Source: Polaromonas sp. (GTDB lineage: Bacteria; Pseudomonadota; Gammaproteobacteria; Burkholderiales; Burkholderiaceae_C). From it: a DNA stretch of 64,000 nucleotides. The translations under genes were made by a program, and so were the position numbers. Under the pieces are notes generated by a model. That model saw only the letters and a program-made list of their open reading frames with translations. It did not search any database and was not told the origin of the DNA. This document shows, one piece after another, positions 1-9,692 of this stretch. The first letter of the stretch is position 1; every line of letters begins with the position of its first letter. Location: contig NZ_JAQSDA010000013.1 of assembly GCF_029945685.1 (NCBI RefSeq), positions 62,001 to 126,000 of the forward strand. The letters are read 5' to 3'.

Positions 1-1152
1 GAAACACCTGCCGGCAGCTACCAGATCGAGGCCGAGCATGTGATCGACGCTTCCGGATCACACACGCCCTTCCACGACTGGGTGGGCGCCTCCATGCAGA
101 ACAAACGCGGCGATGACCGCTGGTGCATCGCCGACGTGCGTTTTTCGAAACATCCGCCGGTCGAGCGCCACACCTGGATCGAGGCACCCTTCAACGACAA
201 CCGCGCGGTCTGGCAGCACCTGATGGCCGATGACGTCTGGCGCATCGACTACCAGATGGCGCCCAACGCCGATCCCGACGCCGTGAGCCGCGAGGACGTG
301 GTGCGCGAACGCCTGCAGCGCCAGTTCGGCAAGGACGTCGAGGTCGAGATCGTCTGGGTGGGCCCCTACGCCTACCGCAGCCGCTGCCTGGACAAGCTGC
401 GTGTGGGACGCGTGTTTTTCATGGGCGACACCGCAAAAATAGTCAGCCCCTTCGGCGCACGCGGCGGCAACACCGGCGTGGCCGATGCCGACAACCTGGC
501 CTGGAAGCTGGCCGCCGTGCTGCGCGGCCGTGCCAGCGTCACGCTGCTGGACAGCTACAACGCGGAACGCCTCGAAGCAGCCCAGCAGAACGTGCAGGTG
601 ACCAACCGCACCGCGCGTTTCCTGCGTCCGGCCGACGGCATGGAGCGCTGCTTTCGCACCGCCGCCATCAGCCTGGCCAAGCAATACCCGTTCGCGCGCT
701 CGCTGGTCAACACCGGCCGCATGGCGGTGGCCAACACCTACACGCGCTCATCCATCTGCGACAACACCGGCGGCCAGTCGGTGCAGAACGTGGCTTTCCG
801 CTGGGCAGACGGTTCGCCAGGAGCGGTCAACGAGTTGCTGCAGTGGGCCGACGGCGACCTGCTGGTACTGGTATTCGGCGAACTCCCGGCCGCCGGCCTG
901 CAGCGCCTGCGGCAACTTGCCCAACACGCCCCGGTGCGCAGCGTTCAGGTGCTGGGCCCGGACGAGCGCGCACAGGCGCGTGAACATGTGCGCGACATCA
1001 ACCAGCGGGGCACCGGCCACTTGCAGGGCGCCTGCCATGTGTTTGGTCACGCCTGGGCCCTGGTGCGGCCCGACGGCTACCTGGCCGCCACCGGCGAGGC
1101 GGTGGACGGCCACCTGGTCGCCGCTGTCGAAAAAACCCTCGGCCTGCGCTGA
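1..1152 (+). CDS. FAD-dependent aromatic-type monooxygenase, 3' part (5' end outside window)
   Basis: The reading frame is open from the first base, so the N-terminal FAD-binding Rossmann motif lies upstream of the window; 383 residues are visible. The 'GDTAKIVSPFGARGGNTGVADADNLAWKL' region is the second FAD-binding motif (GD...P..G.G.N....D..NL.WKL) of the PheA/TfdB/MhpA group of flavin monooxygenases, which hydroxylate aromatic compounds using NAD(P)H and O2. The last 120 or so residues resemble the C-terminal thioredoxin-like domain of that group. A DUF2783 gene follows 17 bases later, suggesting co-transcription. The substrate cannot be told from sequence. Confidence 0.85.
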   Translation, partial: ETPAGSYQIEAEHVIDASGSHTPFHDWVGASMQNKRGDDRWCIADVRFSKHPPVERHTWIEAPFNDNRAVWQHLMADDVWRIDYQMAPNADPDAVSREDVVRERLQRQFGKDVEVEIVWVGPYAYRSRCLDKLRVGRVFFMGDTAKIVSPFGARGGNTGVADADNLAWKLAAVLRGRASVTLLDSYNAERLEAAQQNVQVTNRTARFLRPADGMERCFRTAAISLAKQYPFARSLVNTGRMAVANTYTRSSICDNTGGQSVQNVAFRWADGSPGAVNELLQWADGDLLVLVFGELPAAGLQRLRQLAQHAPVRSVQVLGPDERAQAREHVRDINQRGTGHLQGACHVFGHAWALVRPDGYLAATGEAVDGHLVAAVEKTLGLR

Positions 1153-1169
1153 ATCCGGAAAAACCTCCC

Positions 1170-1379
1170 ATGAAAACCGAAACCGCCATGAAGACCACCC
1201 CCAACTTTCAGGATGCGGATGCGTTTTATGAATCCCTGCTCGACGCCCACCAGGGCCTGAGCCGCGAGCAGTCCGAGCTGCTCAACGCCCGGCTGATCCT
1301 GATCCTGGCCAACCAGCTGGGTGACACGCCGCTGCTGCAAGCCTGCATCGCCGCGGCCAGGCCGGCCGACACCGCCTGA
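1170..1379 (+). CDS. DUF2783-type small protein
   Basis: This 69-residue, mostly helical, acidic protein carries the pattern 'FYESLLDAHQGLS..QS..LNARLILILANQLGD', which I recognise as the DUF2783 family. Members are usually encoded beside FAD monooxygenases of the type just upstream, so a role alongside that enzyme is likely but unknown. A second in-frame ATG at 1188 would give 63 residues starting MKTTPNFQ; neither ATG has a strong ribosome binding site, so the start is uncertain. No signal peptide or membrane segment is visible. Confidence 0.75.
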   Translation: MKTETAMKTTPNFQDADAFYESLLDAHQGLSREQSELLNARLILILANQLGDTPLLQACIAAARPADTA

Positions 1380-1460
1380 CGCGGCACGGGCTCAATGAGG
1401 GCCCCGGCCCCGCCGGTGCAGCGAGTCGAATAAAATCGGGGCAGTACCTCCAACCCAAGG

Positions 1461-1484
1461 CGGCATCCGAGCGATGCCGTTTTT
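1461..1484 (+). terminator. Intrinsic terminator or attenuator hairpin just before valS
   Basis: CGGCATC (1461-1467) pairs perfectly with GATGCCG (1473-1479) around a 5-base loop, followed at once by TTTTT (1480-1484). The valS ATG is only ten bases further on, so a promoter downstream of the hairpin is impossible. A -10-like TAAAAT lies near 1431, upstream of it. The hairpin may end the upstream transcript or attenuate valS. Confidence 0.55.
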
Positions 1485-1493
1485 CATTGCCCC

Positions 1494-4400
1494 ATGACTG
1501 ACTCCGCCAAGCCCACGCCCGCAGCCCCCGCAGCCGATACCCCGAATGCGAGGCTGACCGTACCCACGCCAGGCCTGGACAGCCTGGCCAAGTCCTTCGA
1601 GCCGGCCGCCATCGAAAGCCAGTGGGGCCCGCTCTGGGAAGGCAGCGGCATGTACGAACCGACGCTGGATACGGCCAGGCCCTCGTTTTCCATCCAGCTG
1701 CCGCCGCCCAATGTGACCGGCACCCTGCACATGGGTCATGCCTTCAACCAGACCATCATGGACTCGCTCACGCGGTACCACCGCATGAAGGGCGACAACA
1801 CGCTGTGGGTGCCGGGCACCGACCATGCAGGCATTGCCACGCAGATCGTTGTGGAGCGCAAGCTGCAGGGCGAGGGCAAGAGCCGCCACGACCTGGGCCG
1901 CGAAAAATTCGCCGAAAAAGTGTGGGAATGGAAGGAAGAGTCTGGCACCACCATCACGCGCCAGATGCGACGCATGGGCGACTCGGTGGCCTGGAAACAC
2001 GAGTACTTCACGATGGACCCGAAGATGTCCAAGGTCGTCACTTCGACCTTTGTGCAGCTTTATGAGCAGGGCCTGATCTACCGCGGCAAACGGCTGGTCA
2101 ACTGGGACCCGATCCTGAAGTCGGCGGTGTCGGATCTGGAAGTCGAAAGCGAGGAAGAAGACGGTTTCATGTGGCACATCCGCTACCCGCTGGCCGATGG
2201 AAGCGGTTCGCTGACGGTGGCCACCACCCGGCCGGAAACGATGTTGGGCGACGTGGCGGTGATGGTGCACCCGGACGATGAACGTTACAGGCACCTGATC
2301 GGCCAGCTCGTGAAATTGCCGCTGTGCAACCGTGACATTCCGGTCATCGCCGACGACTACGTGGACAAGGCCTTCGGCACCGGGGTCGTCAAGGTCACGC
2401 CGGCGCACGATAGCAACGACTACGCGGTCGGCCAGCGCCACCAGTTGCCCATCATTGGCGTGCTGACACTGGACGCGACGATCAATGACAATGCGCCTGA
2501 AAAATTTCGCGGCATGGACCGCTTTGTGGCGCGCAAGGCCGTGGTGGCCGACCTCGAAGCCCAGGGCTTCCTGGTAGAAGTGAAAAAACACAAACTCATG
2601 GTGCCGCGTTGCGCCCGTACCGGCCAGGTGATCGAGCCCATGCTGACCGACCAGTGGTTCGTCGCCATGACCCAGGTCAGCGACAAGGACCCGACCGGCA
2701 AGTCGATTGCGCAAAAAGCCATTGATGCGGTGGACAGCGGCGCGGTGAAATTTGTGCCCGAGCAATGGGTCAATACCTACAACCAGTGGATGGGCAACAT
2801 CCAGGACTGGTGTATCTCGCGCCAGCTCTGGTGGGGCCACCAGATTCCCGCCTGGTACGACGAGGACGGCAAGGTGTATGTGGCCGAAAGCGAAGCTGCT
2901 GCGCAGGCCCAGGCACCGGGCAAAACCCTGGTGCGTGACCCTGACGTGCTGGACACCTGGTACTCGTCGGCGCTGGTGCCCTTCTCCTCGCTGGGCTGGC
3001 CTGAAAAGACCAAGGAGCTGGATCTCTTTTTGCCGTCCAGCGTGCTGGTGACCGGCTACGACATCATCTTCTTCTGGGTCGCCCGGATGATCATGATGAC
3101 CACGCATTTCACCGGCCAGGTGCCCTTCCACCACGTCTACATCCACGGCCTGGTGAAAGACGCGCAGGGCAGGAAGATGAGCAAGTCCGAGGGCAATGTG
3201 CTGGACCCGGTGGACCTGATCGACGGCATCGAGCTGGCACCACTGCTGGACAAACGTTCACAAGGCCTGCGCAAGCCCGAAACCGCACCGGCTGTGCGCA
3301 AGAACACCGAGAAAGAATTCCCGGCGGGCATTCCGGCCTACGGTGCCGACGCACTGCGTTTCACCTTTGCCTCGCTGGCCAGCCTGGGCCGCAGCATCAA
3401 CTTCGACAGCAAGCGCTGCGAGGGCTACCGCAACTTCTGCAACAAGCTCTGGAACGCCACACGTTTCACGCTGATGAACTGCGAGGGCCAGGACTGCGGC
3501 CTGGCGGAACACACCAAGGAGCAATGCCAGCCCGGGGGCGAGTTCCACAACTACATGAGCTTTTCACAGGCTGACCGCTGGATCTCGTCAACCCTGCAGC
3601 GCGTGGAAGCCGATGTCGCCAAAGGTTTTGCCGAGTACCGCCTCGACAATGTCGCCGGCAGCATTTACCAGTTTGTCTGGGACGAGTTCTGCGACTGGTA
3701 CCTGGAAATCGCGAAGGTTCAGATCCAGAACGGCAGCCCCGCCGAGCAACGCGCGACGCGCCGCACGCTGATCCGTACACTCGAGGCCATCCTGCGCCTG
3801 GCGCATCCGGTGATTCCTTTCATCACCGAGGAGCTCTGGCAAAAAGTCGCACCGGTCGCCGGGCTGAAAAAAGGCGAGTACATCGGCCAGGCCGCCTACC
3901 CGCAAAGCCAGCCCGGCAAGATCGATGCGCAGGCCGAAGCGCATGTGACCAAACTCAAGACCCTGGTCGACGCCTGCCGCAACCTGCGCGGCGAGATGAA
4001 GGTGTCGCCCGCCGCGCGACTGCCGCTTTTCGTAGTCGGCGACCACGCTTTCATGCGCCAGTCCGCGCCTGTGATCAAGGCGCTGGCCAAGCTCAGCGAG
4101 GTCAGGGTGTTTGAAAGCGAAACCGAATGGGCTGCGGCGGCGCAGGCTGCACCGGTGGCAGTGGTGGGTGAGGCGAGAGTCTGCCTGCACATGGAGGTGG
4201 ATGTCGCCGCCGAGAAGGCACGCATAGGCAAGGAGATTGCCCGCCTTGAAGGAGAGCTGGTCAAGGTCCAGACCAAACTCGCGAACGAGGCTTTTGTGGC
4301 CAAGGTACCGCCGGCCGTGCTGGAGCAGGAGCGCAAGCGCCTGGCGGACTTCACCGCGACGCTGGAAAAACTTCGCGAGCAGCGGGTGCGCCTCGGCTGA
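1494..4400 (+). CDS. valS: Valyl-tRNA synthetase
   Basis: Class I aminoacyl-tRNA synthetase of 968 residues that charges tRNA-Val with valine in the cytoplasm. The HIGH signature is seen as GTLHMGHAF near residue 78 after the typical 'PPPNVTG' lead-in. The KMSKS signature is [14 protein letters not shown] near residue 560. Between them lie the CP1 editing domain and the '[16 protein letters not shown]' segment. The last 70 residues form the charged coiled-coil tRNA-binding arm ([22 protein letters not shown]). An N-terminal extension of about 25 residues is Ala/Pro/Thr-rich. Length is normal for the family. A hairpin with T-tract sits ten bases upstream of the start. Confidence 0.98.
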   Translation: MTDSAKPTPAAPAADTPNARLTVPTPGLDSLAKSFEPAAIESQWGPLWEGSGMYEPTLDTARPSFSIQLPPPNVTGTLHMGHAFNQTIMDSLTRYHRMKGDNTLWVPGTDHAGIATQIVVERKLQGEGKSRHDLGREKFAEKVWEWKEESGTTITRQMRRMGDSVAWKHEYFTMDPKMSKVVTSTFVQLYEQGLIYRGKRLVNWDPILKSAVSDLEVESEEEDGFMWHIRYPLADGSGSLTVATTRPETMLGDVAVMVHPDDERYRHLIGQLVKLPLCNRDIPVIADDYVDKAFGTGVVKVTPAHDSNDYAVGQRHQLPIIGVLTLDATINDNAPEKFRGMDRFVARKAVVADLEAQGFLVEVKKHKLMVPRCARTGQVIEPMLTDQWFVAMTQVSDKDPTGKSIAQKAIDAVDSGAVKFVPEQWVNTYNQWMGNIQDWCISRQLWWGHQIPAWYDEDGKVYVAESEAAAQAQAPGKTLVRDPDVLDTWYSSALVPFSSLGWPEKTKELDLFLPSSVLVTGYDIIFFWVARMIMMTTHFTGQVPFHHVYIHGLVKDAQGRKMSKSEGNVLDPVDLIDGIELAPLLDKRSQGLRKPETAPAVRKNTEKEFPAGIPAYGADALRFTFASLASLGRSINFDSKRCEGYRNFCNKLWNATRFTLMNCEGQDCGLAEHTKEQCQPGGEFHNYMSFSQADRWISSTLQRVEADVAKGFAEYRLDNVAGSIYQFVWDEFCDWYLEIAKVQIQNGSPAEQRATRRTLIRTLEAILRLAHPVIPFITEELWQKVAPVAGLKKGEYIGQAAYPQSQPGKIDAQAEAHVTKLKTLVDACRNLRGEMKVSPAARLPLFVVGDHAFMRQSAPVIKALAKLSEVRVFESETEWAAAAQAAPVAVVGEARVCLHMEVDVAAEKARIGKEIARLEGELVKVQTKLANEAFVAKVPPAVLEQERKRLADFTATLEKLREQRVRLG

Positions 4401-4437
4401 ACTCACGGGTGCGGCAACGCGCCAGGCGATGGCCGTT

Positions 4438-5457
4438 CTAACGGGCCTCGAACTCCGGTTCTGGCCATTGCGAAGACGACACCGTGCCGGGCAGTCCGAA
4501 GTCCATCGGGGCGCTGGGCACGGAATCCAGGCCCCGGTGTTGTCCGGCGGTGATCGCTTCATGCATGCGGTGCGCCACATACCAGCTTGAGCGCAGCCGC
4601 GCCTCCCGGGTGTGGGACCCCAGGCGTGGCGTGATAAACAGGTTCTTCAGACCCAGAACCGGTGAGCCGGCGGCCGTGAAATTACTCTCGGCGCCGTCCA
4701 GAATGCAGGCTTCGATGCGGCCATCACACAAGGCGGCAGCCAGCGCGTTTTCGTCGAACAGCGCGCTTCGGCTGATGCCCACCCACAACTGGCCGTGCTT
4801 GCAGGCGGCCAACAGTTTCTCGTTGACAAAGCTGCGGAAACGCTCGGCATAAAGCATCTGGACCGACACCGCATCCGCCTGGCTCACCAGCTCTGTCAGG
4901 GTCACCGGCTGGATGCGCAGGCGCTCCCAGATCGGCGCGGTATGGTGCACCGCCGGGTCGTAACCGATCAGGCGCACGCCAAGACTCGTCAGCATGCCGG
5001 CCAGCGTGTGCGCGGTCGGGGCCAGTCCGAGGATACCGACGGTGCTGCCGTGCAACTCGCGACCCATCTGGGTGCTGGGGTGGCGCCGCCCCATCAAGGC
5101 CGACACCACACCACGCCGGTACAGCAGCAGCAGGCTGCTCAGCAGGTACTCGGCATTGGAGCGCACGTTGGCGCTGCTGGCGTGAATGACCTTGATGCCG
5201 CGCTCCTTGCAAGCCTCCAGGTCGGTGTTGTCGGTGCCCACATGCAGGCGGCCGACGGCCTTGAGCCTGGGCATGAAATCGAGAAACTCGCGGGTCACCA
5301 CCGTTTGGCGCGGAAACACGATGCCACGGCTCTTGTAAGCCGCCTTGCGCAGGACCACCATGTCCTCTGCGAGCTCGGGACGGTATTCCACGCGATGCCG
5401 CGTTTCGAGCCAGGCCATGGCCTCGGGAACCAATGCATCAAGAAGTAAGATGTCCAC
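4438..5457 (-). CDS. D-isomer-specific 2-hydroxyacid dehydrogenase-like protein, degenerate active site
   Basis: A 339-residue protein with the overall plan of the D-2-hydroxyacid/phosphoglycerate dehydrogenases: an N-terminal substrate domain, a central nucleotide-binding domain near residues 100-290, then the return of the first domain. The key motifs are altered. The glycine-rich loop reads GILGLAPTAH rather than GxGxxG, and the catalytic histidine motif (normally TPHxxG) reads ITPRLGSHT. An Arg (GISRSALFDENAL) and a Glu (LDGAESN) remain. The start is GTG at 5457, preceded eight bases upstream by AGGA. It is divergent from galU, 92 bases away. It may be a non-enzymatic or altered relative; function unknown. 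Confidence 0.8.
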   Translation of the reverse strand: MDILLLDALVPEAMAWLETRHRVEYRPELAEDMVVLRKAAYKSRGIVFPRQTVVTREFLDFMPRLKAVGRLHVGTDNTDLEACKERGIKVIHASSANVRSNAEYLLSSLLLLYRRGVVSALMGRRHPSTQMGRELHGSTVGILGLAPTAHTLAGMLTSLGVRLIGYDPAVHHTAPIWERLRIQPVTLTELVSQADAVSVQMLYAERFRSFVNEKLLAACKHGQLWVGISRSALFDENALAAALCDGRIEACILDGAESNFTAAGSPVLGLKNLFITPRLGSHTREARLRSSWYVAHRMHEAITAGQHRGLDSVPSAPMDFGLPGTVSSSQWPEPEFEAR

Positions 5458-5549
5458 GTAGGCGTCCTGTTTGCTGTTATTCTTTTTTCGTCATGTTTCT
5501 GACTTGTGTCAGTAACGCAACACTCTAGTTCCATTCCCAAGCCAAGTAA

Positions 5550-6461
5550 ATGAAAAAAGTCACAACTTTGAAAAAGGCGGTTTTCCCCGTCGCAGGCCTC
5601 GGAACGCGGTTTTTGCCCGCTACCAAGGCCCAGCCCAAGGAAATGCTCCCGGTTGTAGACAAGCCGCTGATCCAGTACGCGGTCGAAGAAGCCTACGCGG
5701 CCGGCATACGCCACATGATTTTTGTGACCGGACGCAATAAGCGGGCCATCGAAGACCACTTCGATACCGCCTATGAGCTCGAGACGGAACTTGAAGCCGC
5801 CAAGAAGCACCATTTGCTGGAAATTGTCCGCGCGATGAACCCTGGCGACATGGATTTTTCCTATGTGCGCCAGCCGCGCTCGCTGGGTCTGGGCCATGCG
5901 GTGCTGTGTGCAGAACACCTCGTCGGAGACGAACCTTTTGCGGTGCTGCTGGCCGATGACCTGATGGTTGGCGATCCCCCGGTGCTGGCGCAGATGGCCG
6001 CCCAATTCGAGAAGGTGCAGCAATCGATTCTCGCGGTACAGGAGGTGCCGCTGGAGCACACCCGGCGCTACGGCATCGTCGCCACAGAGCCAGTGGTCGA
6101 TGGCCTGATGAAAGTCATCAAGATGGTGGAAAAGCCGGCGCCGGAAGAGGCACCCTCACGCATGGGGGTGGCAGGGCGCTACATCCTGACGCCAGCCGTG
6201 TTCCGGCACATACGCGGCCAGCCGACCGGCGTCGGTGGCGAAATTCAGCTGACCGACGGCATTGCAGGCCTGATGGGTGAAGAAAGCGTCTACGCTTTTC
6301 AGTACGCCGGCAAACGGTATGACTGCGGCAGCAAGGAAGGCTTTCTGGAGGCCACCGTCGAGCTGGCCCTGCAGCACCCCGACGTGGGAGCCCATTTCAG
6401 AAACTACCTGGAAAACCTGCAGATCGGCTGGTCCGGTCAGGAACGCAGAAAGCCGCAGTGA
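5550..6461 (+). CDS. galU: UTP--glucose-1-phosphate uridylyltransferase
   Basis: A 303-residue nucleotidyltransferase that makes UDP-glucose from UTP and glucose-1-phosphate in the cytoplasm. The N-terminal signature [20 protein letters not shown] followed by [20 protein letters not shown] is diagnostic of bacterial GalU, as are '[14 protein letters not shown]', '[13 protein letters not shown]', '[12 protein letters not shown]' and '[15 protein letters not shown]'. Length matches the family. UDP-glucose feeds surface polysaccharides and is the sugar donor of OpgH, encoded later in this window. The gene is transcribed alone, divergent from the dehydrogenase-like gene and convergent with the TusA-like gene 25 bases after its end. 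Confidence 0.97.
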   Translation: MKKVTTLKKAVFPVAGLGTRFLPATKAQPKEMLPVVDKPLIQYAVEEAYAAGIRHMIFVTGRNKRAIEDHFDTAYELETELEAAKKHHLLEIVRAMNPGDMDFSYVRQPRSLGLGHAVLCAEHLVGDEPFAVLLADDLMVGDPPVLAQMAAQFEKVQQSILAVQEVPLEHTRRYGIVATEPVVDGLMKVIKMVEKPAPEEAPSRMGVAGRYILTPAVFRHIRGQPTGVGGEIQLTDGIAGLMGEESVYAFQYAGKRYDCGSKEGFLEATVELALQHPDVGAHFRNYLENLQIGWSGQERRKPQ

Positions 6462-6486
6462 GCGGGTAACTGCGATTGACGGAACG

Positions 6487-6714
6487 TCAGCGACGTTTGA
6501 GCACGTGAGTGAAGTCGCCGCCTTCGGCTTGCTGCTCAACCAGTTCGTTGCCGGTCTGCTTGGCAAACGCCATGAAGTCGCGCGTTGAGCCGGGGTCTGT
6601 CGATACCACCCGGAGCAACTGACCGCTGCTCATCTCGGCCAGGGCCTTTTTGGCCTTCAGGATAGGCAGGGGGCAATTCAGCCCGCGGGTGTCTAGCTCT
6701 TTGTCGATGTGCAT
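6487..6714 (-). CDS. TusA-family sulfurtransferase-like protein
   Basis: A small (75-residue) SirA/TusA-fold protein. The signature is 'LDTRGLNCPLPILKAKKAL', with the conserved CPxP whose Cys carries the persulfide in sulfur relay proteins, for example in tRNA thiolation or molybdenum cofactor sulfur transfer. The second half, 'VVSTDPGSTRDFMAFAKQTGNELVE', is also typical. A longer in-frame reading upstream lacks family similarity, so ATG at 6714 (MHIDKELD) is chosen. The particular pathway cannot be assigned, since TusA paralogues are common and no tus or mol genes are adjacent. Confidence 0.88.
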   Translation of the reverse strand: MHIDKELDTRGLNCPLPILKAKKALAEMSSGQLLRVVSTDPGSTRDFMAFAKQTGNELVEQQAEGGDFTHVLKRR

Positions 6715-6808
6715 GCGTTTGTCCTTGGATGCGCTGATTTTAAGCACTTCCTGCGCTGGCACCTGCCTGCCACACCACACATCCGCTGCACCCCTGGAGA
6801 TCGCCCAA

Positions 6809-6873
6809 TTGCTACTATATTGATAGCTGCCGGCGCTTGGCAGACAAGGGCTGGAAGCAAAATTGTTATAAAT
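6809..6873 (+). repeat. Small hairpin repeat, copy 1 (GCTAT/ATAGC ... CAAGGGCTG family)
   Basis: The sequence runs TTGCTACTATATTGATAGCTG, then a CTGCC-loop-GGCAG hairpin, then CAAGGGCTGGAAGC and an AT-rich tail. It shares this plan with copies at about 16986, 29547, 47089 (inverted) and 55711. It lies between the TusA-like gene and the exported Cys-repeat gene, both on the minus strand. The wider intergenic stretch 6715-6945 holds nothing else I can support. Confidence 0.6.
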
Positions 6874-6945
6874 CCCGAAAAGCAGATGCCCGATCCTGCG
6901 GGGCAGACCGGGCGTCAGGGGTCAAAAAAATCCTGCGCTTCTGGC

Positions 6946-7518
6946 TTATTTCATGCCGAATTTTGCCTTGGCATCGTTCTGGCAGGCATCCTTGGCATTG
7001 CCTGTGAGGGCATCACAACGTTCCTTCGCAGCCTTGTACAGGGCATCATTTTTGTCAGCGCTTGCGTCTTTTTTGGCATCTGCCATGGCCTCGGCCCTGT
7101 CCTTGTTGGCGTCGGCGCTGACCTTGCTCACCTTGGCATCGGCCTTCGCCTTTGTGCGAGCGGCTTTGGCGTCTTTCACGCAGACATCCTTCGGATTGCC
7201 ATTGAGGTCATCACATTTTTCCTTGGCGATAGCGTAGGCGGCATCGGCCCTGGCCTCTGCCGCTTGCTGATTGTGGCGGGGGCTGGGCTTGTACTGGGCT
7301 TCCAGTTCAGCGTTGGCGATTTTCTCCGCGCCCTTCGCTTCCGCCTGGCAAATATCCCTGGCGTTCGCCGTCAGGGTCTTGCATTTGTCGCGCCCGGCTT
7401 TGTAGTCAGCCGTCACGCGGTCTTTCTGCGCTTTGTATTCGTCCTTGCTCAGCGCCATGGCGTTTCCGGCAAAGGCACAGGACAGGGCGAACGTGAGCAT
7501 GACCAGTTTCGATTTCAT
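6946..7518 (-). CDS. Exported Lys/Ala-rich protein with three CxxxLxxNxxDxC repeats
   Basis: A 190-residue protein with a clear signal peptide (MKSKLVMLTFALSCAFAGNAMA), so probably periplasmic. The mature part is almost wholly helical and very rich in Lys, Ala and Asp. It holds three spaced copies of a two-cysteine unit: CKTLTANARDIC, CDDLNGNPKDVC and CDALTGNAKDAC, each in the form C-x3-L-x-x-N-x-x-D-x-C. A highly charged Ala/Lys/Asp segment separates the second and third. I recognise no named family; similar proteins in Comamonadaceae are called hypothetical or TolA-like because of composition. A good Shine-Dalgarno (AAGGAAA) precedes the ATG. The regular cysteines suggest disulfides or metal binding, but this is inference. 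Confidence 0.8.
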   Translation of the reverse strand: MKSKLVMLTFALSCAFAGNAMALSKDEYKAQKDRVTADYKAGRDKCKTLTANARDICQAEAKGAEKIANAELEAQYKPSPRHNQQAAEARADAAYAIAKEKCDDLNGNPKDVCVKDAKAARTKAKADAKVSKVSADANKDRAEAMADAKKDASADKNDALYKAAKERCDALTGNAKDACQNDAKAKFGMK

Positions 7519-7586
7519 GGGTGATTTCCTTTTCGATGAATTGGGATGTCTTTCACGGCACTACCGGAACGACGTCCGGCCAGCAC

Positions 7587-7808
7587 TCAATAGCGCTCAA
7601 AAAACCCGGTTGGATTGCGTTCCTGAAAGGCATCGAGCTGCTTTTCAGCCTCGTCCTTGGCAATGCCGTGGCGCTCCTGGATCCGGCCCAGCAACTGGTC
7701 GCGCTTGCCGGCAATGATGTCGAGGTCGTCATCGGTGAGCTTGCCCCACTGTTCCTTGACCTTGCCCTTGAACTGCGTCCAGTTCCCTTCAATGCGATCC
7801 TCATTCAT
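7587..7808 (-). CDS. CsbD-family stress-response protein
   Basis: A 73-residue hydrophilic protein beginning MNEDRIEGNWTQFKGKVKEQWGKLTDDDLD, the hallmark of the CsbD family, whose members are small abundant proteins raised in general stress or osmotic shock and whose biochemical role is unknown. ATG at 7808 is chosen because the family begins exactly there and GGAGTCACC gives a good ribosome binding site. The exported Cys-repeat gene follows 68 bases downstream on the same strand and may share its transcript. Confidence 0.9.
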   Translation of the reverse strand: MNEDRIEGNWTQFKGKVKEQWGKLTDDDLDIIAGKRDQLLGRIQERHGIAKDEAEKQLDAFQERNPTGFFERY

Positions 7809-8005
7809 GGTGACTCCTTGTAGTGGATAGGTGCCACGCGGCTGGACAGCCATGCGGCAGGGAAATTCACTGTAAAAGTGCCGCCGGCAGCGTCGGGTAG
7901 GCACACGGGGGCGATGGGCGTAGGTGCCTGCCTACACCCCGAGCGCACCATACCGTGCTTAAAGCAAGACAGCCCGGGCAGGGATTCGTGCCCGTCGCCC
8001 GCGGC

Positions 8006-9616
8006 CTAACGCGCGCGCAATGAGCGGCCCAGCAGCAGTACCGGAAACAGACCGACCAGCACCAGGACCAGGGCCGGCAGCGCTGCCTCGCCCAGACGTT
8101 CGTCGCGGGCCAGCTGGTAGGTCACCACCGCCAGCGTGTCGCTGTTGAAGGGGCGCAGCACCAGTGTGGCCGGCAACTCTTTCATCACATCAACAAACAC
8201 CAGCAGGGCTGCCGCCCCGATGGACCGTTTGAGCAGCGGCCAGTGCACCCTGGCCATGAGGGAAGCACCTGTGGTGCCGAGCATGCGCGCACTGTCGTCG
8301 AAACTGCCCGGTATGCGCGAGTAGCCGCTCTGCACGGATTGCAGCGCGACGGCGGTGAAGCGCACCAGGTAGGCCCAGACAATGCCCAGCGCCGTCCCCG
8401 TGATCCAGTAACCCGCGGAGGTTTGCGGGGCCACGGCCTGCAGCCAACCCACTGGAAGCAGCAGGCCGACCACGATCACCGCACCCGGCACGGCGTAACC
8501 CAGGCTCGCCAGTTGCGCCGCGACGCGTGTCAGCCAATGTGGCCGGCGGCGCAGCGCGAAGCTCAGACCCAGCGCCACAGCGGTGGCCAGCAAGGCGCTC
8601 AGGCCGGCAAGGCTCACGCTGTTGAGGGACCAGCGCACAAACTGCGTCCACGGCAACTCGCTCCAGCCGGCCACCAGGGGCCGCAGCATGAACACGACGG
8701 GCAGGACAAACCCCAGCGTGATGGGCAACGCGCACAAGGCCCACGCCAAACCGGCCCGCAGGCCGAACAAGGGGGTGGGCGCAGCGTCGGCAGCACCGGC
8801 GCGGCCACCGCGGCTGCCCGCAAAACGCATGCGTTTTTGCGCATGGCGCTCGATGCCCAGCAGCACAGCCACCACCAGCAACAAAACCGTGGCCAGTTGC
8901 GCCGCCGCCAGCCGGTTGTCCATGGCCAGCCAGGCCTTGTAGATGCCGGCGGTGAAAGTCTGGATGCCGAAATAGCTGGACACGCCGAAGTCCGCCATCG
9001 TCTCCATCAGCGCCAGCGCCACACCGGCTGCCACGGCAGGACGGGCCAGCGGCAGGGCCACCTCCCGAATGCGGCGCTGAAGCGGCGCGCCGAGCAGGCG
9101 GGCAGCTTCCATCAGATGCACAGCCCTCTCGGACAGGGCGGTGCGGGCCAACAGATAAACATAGGGATACAGCGTGACGGTAAAGACCAGCACCGCACCG
9201 CCCAGGCTGCGAATTTCAGGCAGCAGACGCCCCTGCCAGCCAAAACTCGCGCGCAGCCAGCTTTGCAGGGGCCCGGCGTATTGCAGGAAGTCGGTGTAGG
9301 CGTAGGCCACCACGTAGGCCGGCATGGCCAGTGGCAGAAGCAGCGCCCAGGCAAAAAACCGCCGCCCCGGAAACTCGAACAGCGTCACCGCACAGGCCGT
9401 GCCCATGCCGATCAGCGCAACGCCGATGGCGACAGAAAGGCACAGCAGCACGGATGTAAAGGCGTATTCCGGCAGGACGGTTTGCAGCATCTCCCGCAGG
9501 ATGGGCAAGGACTGGCTGTCGAGTTCAAACCACGACAGCATCACCGACAGCACCGGCAGCGTGAGCACCGCCATCAGCAGAAACAGGGGCAGGGAGGAAA
9601 AAAAACGACGCAGCAT
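8006..9616 (-). CDS. fbpB: Ferric-iron type ABC transporter permease (two fused permease domains)
   Basis: A 536-residue inner-membrane protein with about twelve hydrophobic segments in two halves, as in the FbpB/SfuB family that moves Fe3+ from a periplasmic binding protein into the cytoplasm. Each half carries an EAA coupling loop: 'EAARLLGAPLQRRIREVALPLA' near residue 170 and 'DDSARMLGTTGASLMARVHWPL' near residue 430. The matching ATPase gene is divergent, 111 bases away, rather than downstream. No periplasmic binding-protein gene is next to either, which is unusual for this transporter type. Iron as substrate is inferred from family likeness; other metals or thiamine-type substrates are possible. 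Confidence 0.85.
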   Translation of the reverse strand: MLRRFFSSLPLFLLMAVLTLPVLSVMLSWFELDSQSLPILREMLQTVLPEYAFTSVLLCLSVAIGVALIGMGTACAVTLFEFPGRRFFAWALLLPLAMPAYVVAYAYTDFLQYAGPLQSWLRASFGWQGRLLPEIRSLGGAVLVFTVTLYPYVYLLARTALSERAVHLMEAARLLGAPLQRRIREVALPLARPAVAAGVALALMETMADFGVSSYFGIQTFTAGIYKAWLAMDNRLAAAQLATVLLLVVAVLLGIERHAQKRMRFAGSRGGRAGAADAAPTPLFGLRAGLAWALCALPITLGFVLPVVFMLRPLVAGWSELPWTQFVRWSLNSVSLAGLSALLATAVALGLSFALRRRPHWLTRVAAQLASLGYAVPGAVIVVGLLLPVGWLQAVAPQTSAGYWITGTALGIVWAYLVRFTAVALQSVQSGYSRIPGSFDDSARMLGTTGASLMARVHWPLLKRSIGAAALLVFVDVMKELPATLVLRPFNSDTLAVVTYQLARDERLGEAALPALVLVLVGLFPVLLLGRSLRAR

Positions 9617-9692
9617 GGATTCCCGAAAAAAACATCTGCCCAGGCCTCATGGCGGATATCTGATGCCGACAGGGGCCACACATCAGGCGAGT

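Noticed and set aside
1380..1493. T-box riboswitch before valS.
   Set aside because: The gap is only about 110 bases, lacks a T-box sequence, and T-boxes are not expected in this group.
1392..3146. A 584-codon minus-strand frame opposite valS.
   Set aside because: It is antisense to a certain aminoacyl-tRNA synthetase gene and has shadow-frame composition.
5495..5512. CTGAC-TTGT-GTCAG as an operator for galU.
   Set aside because: The five-base arms are too short to be convincing without other evidence.
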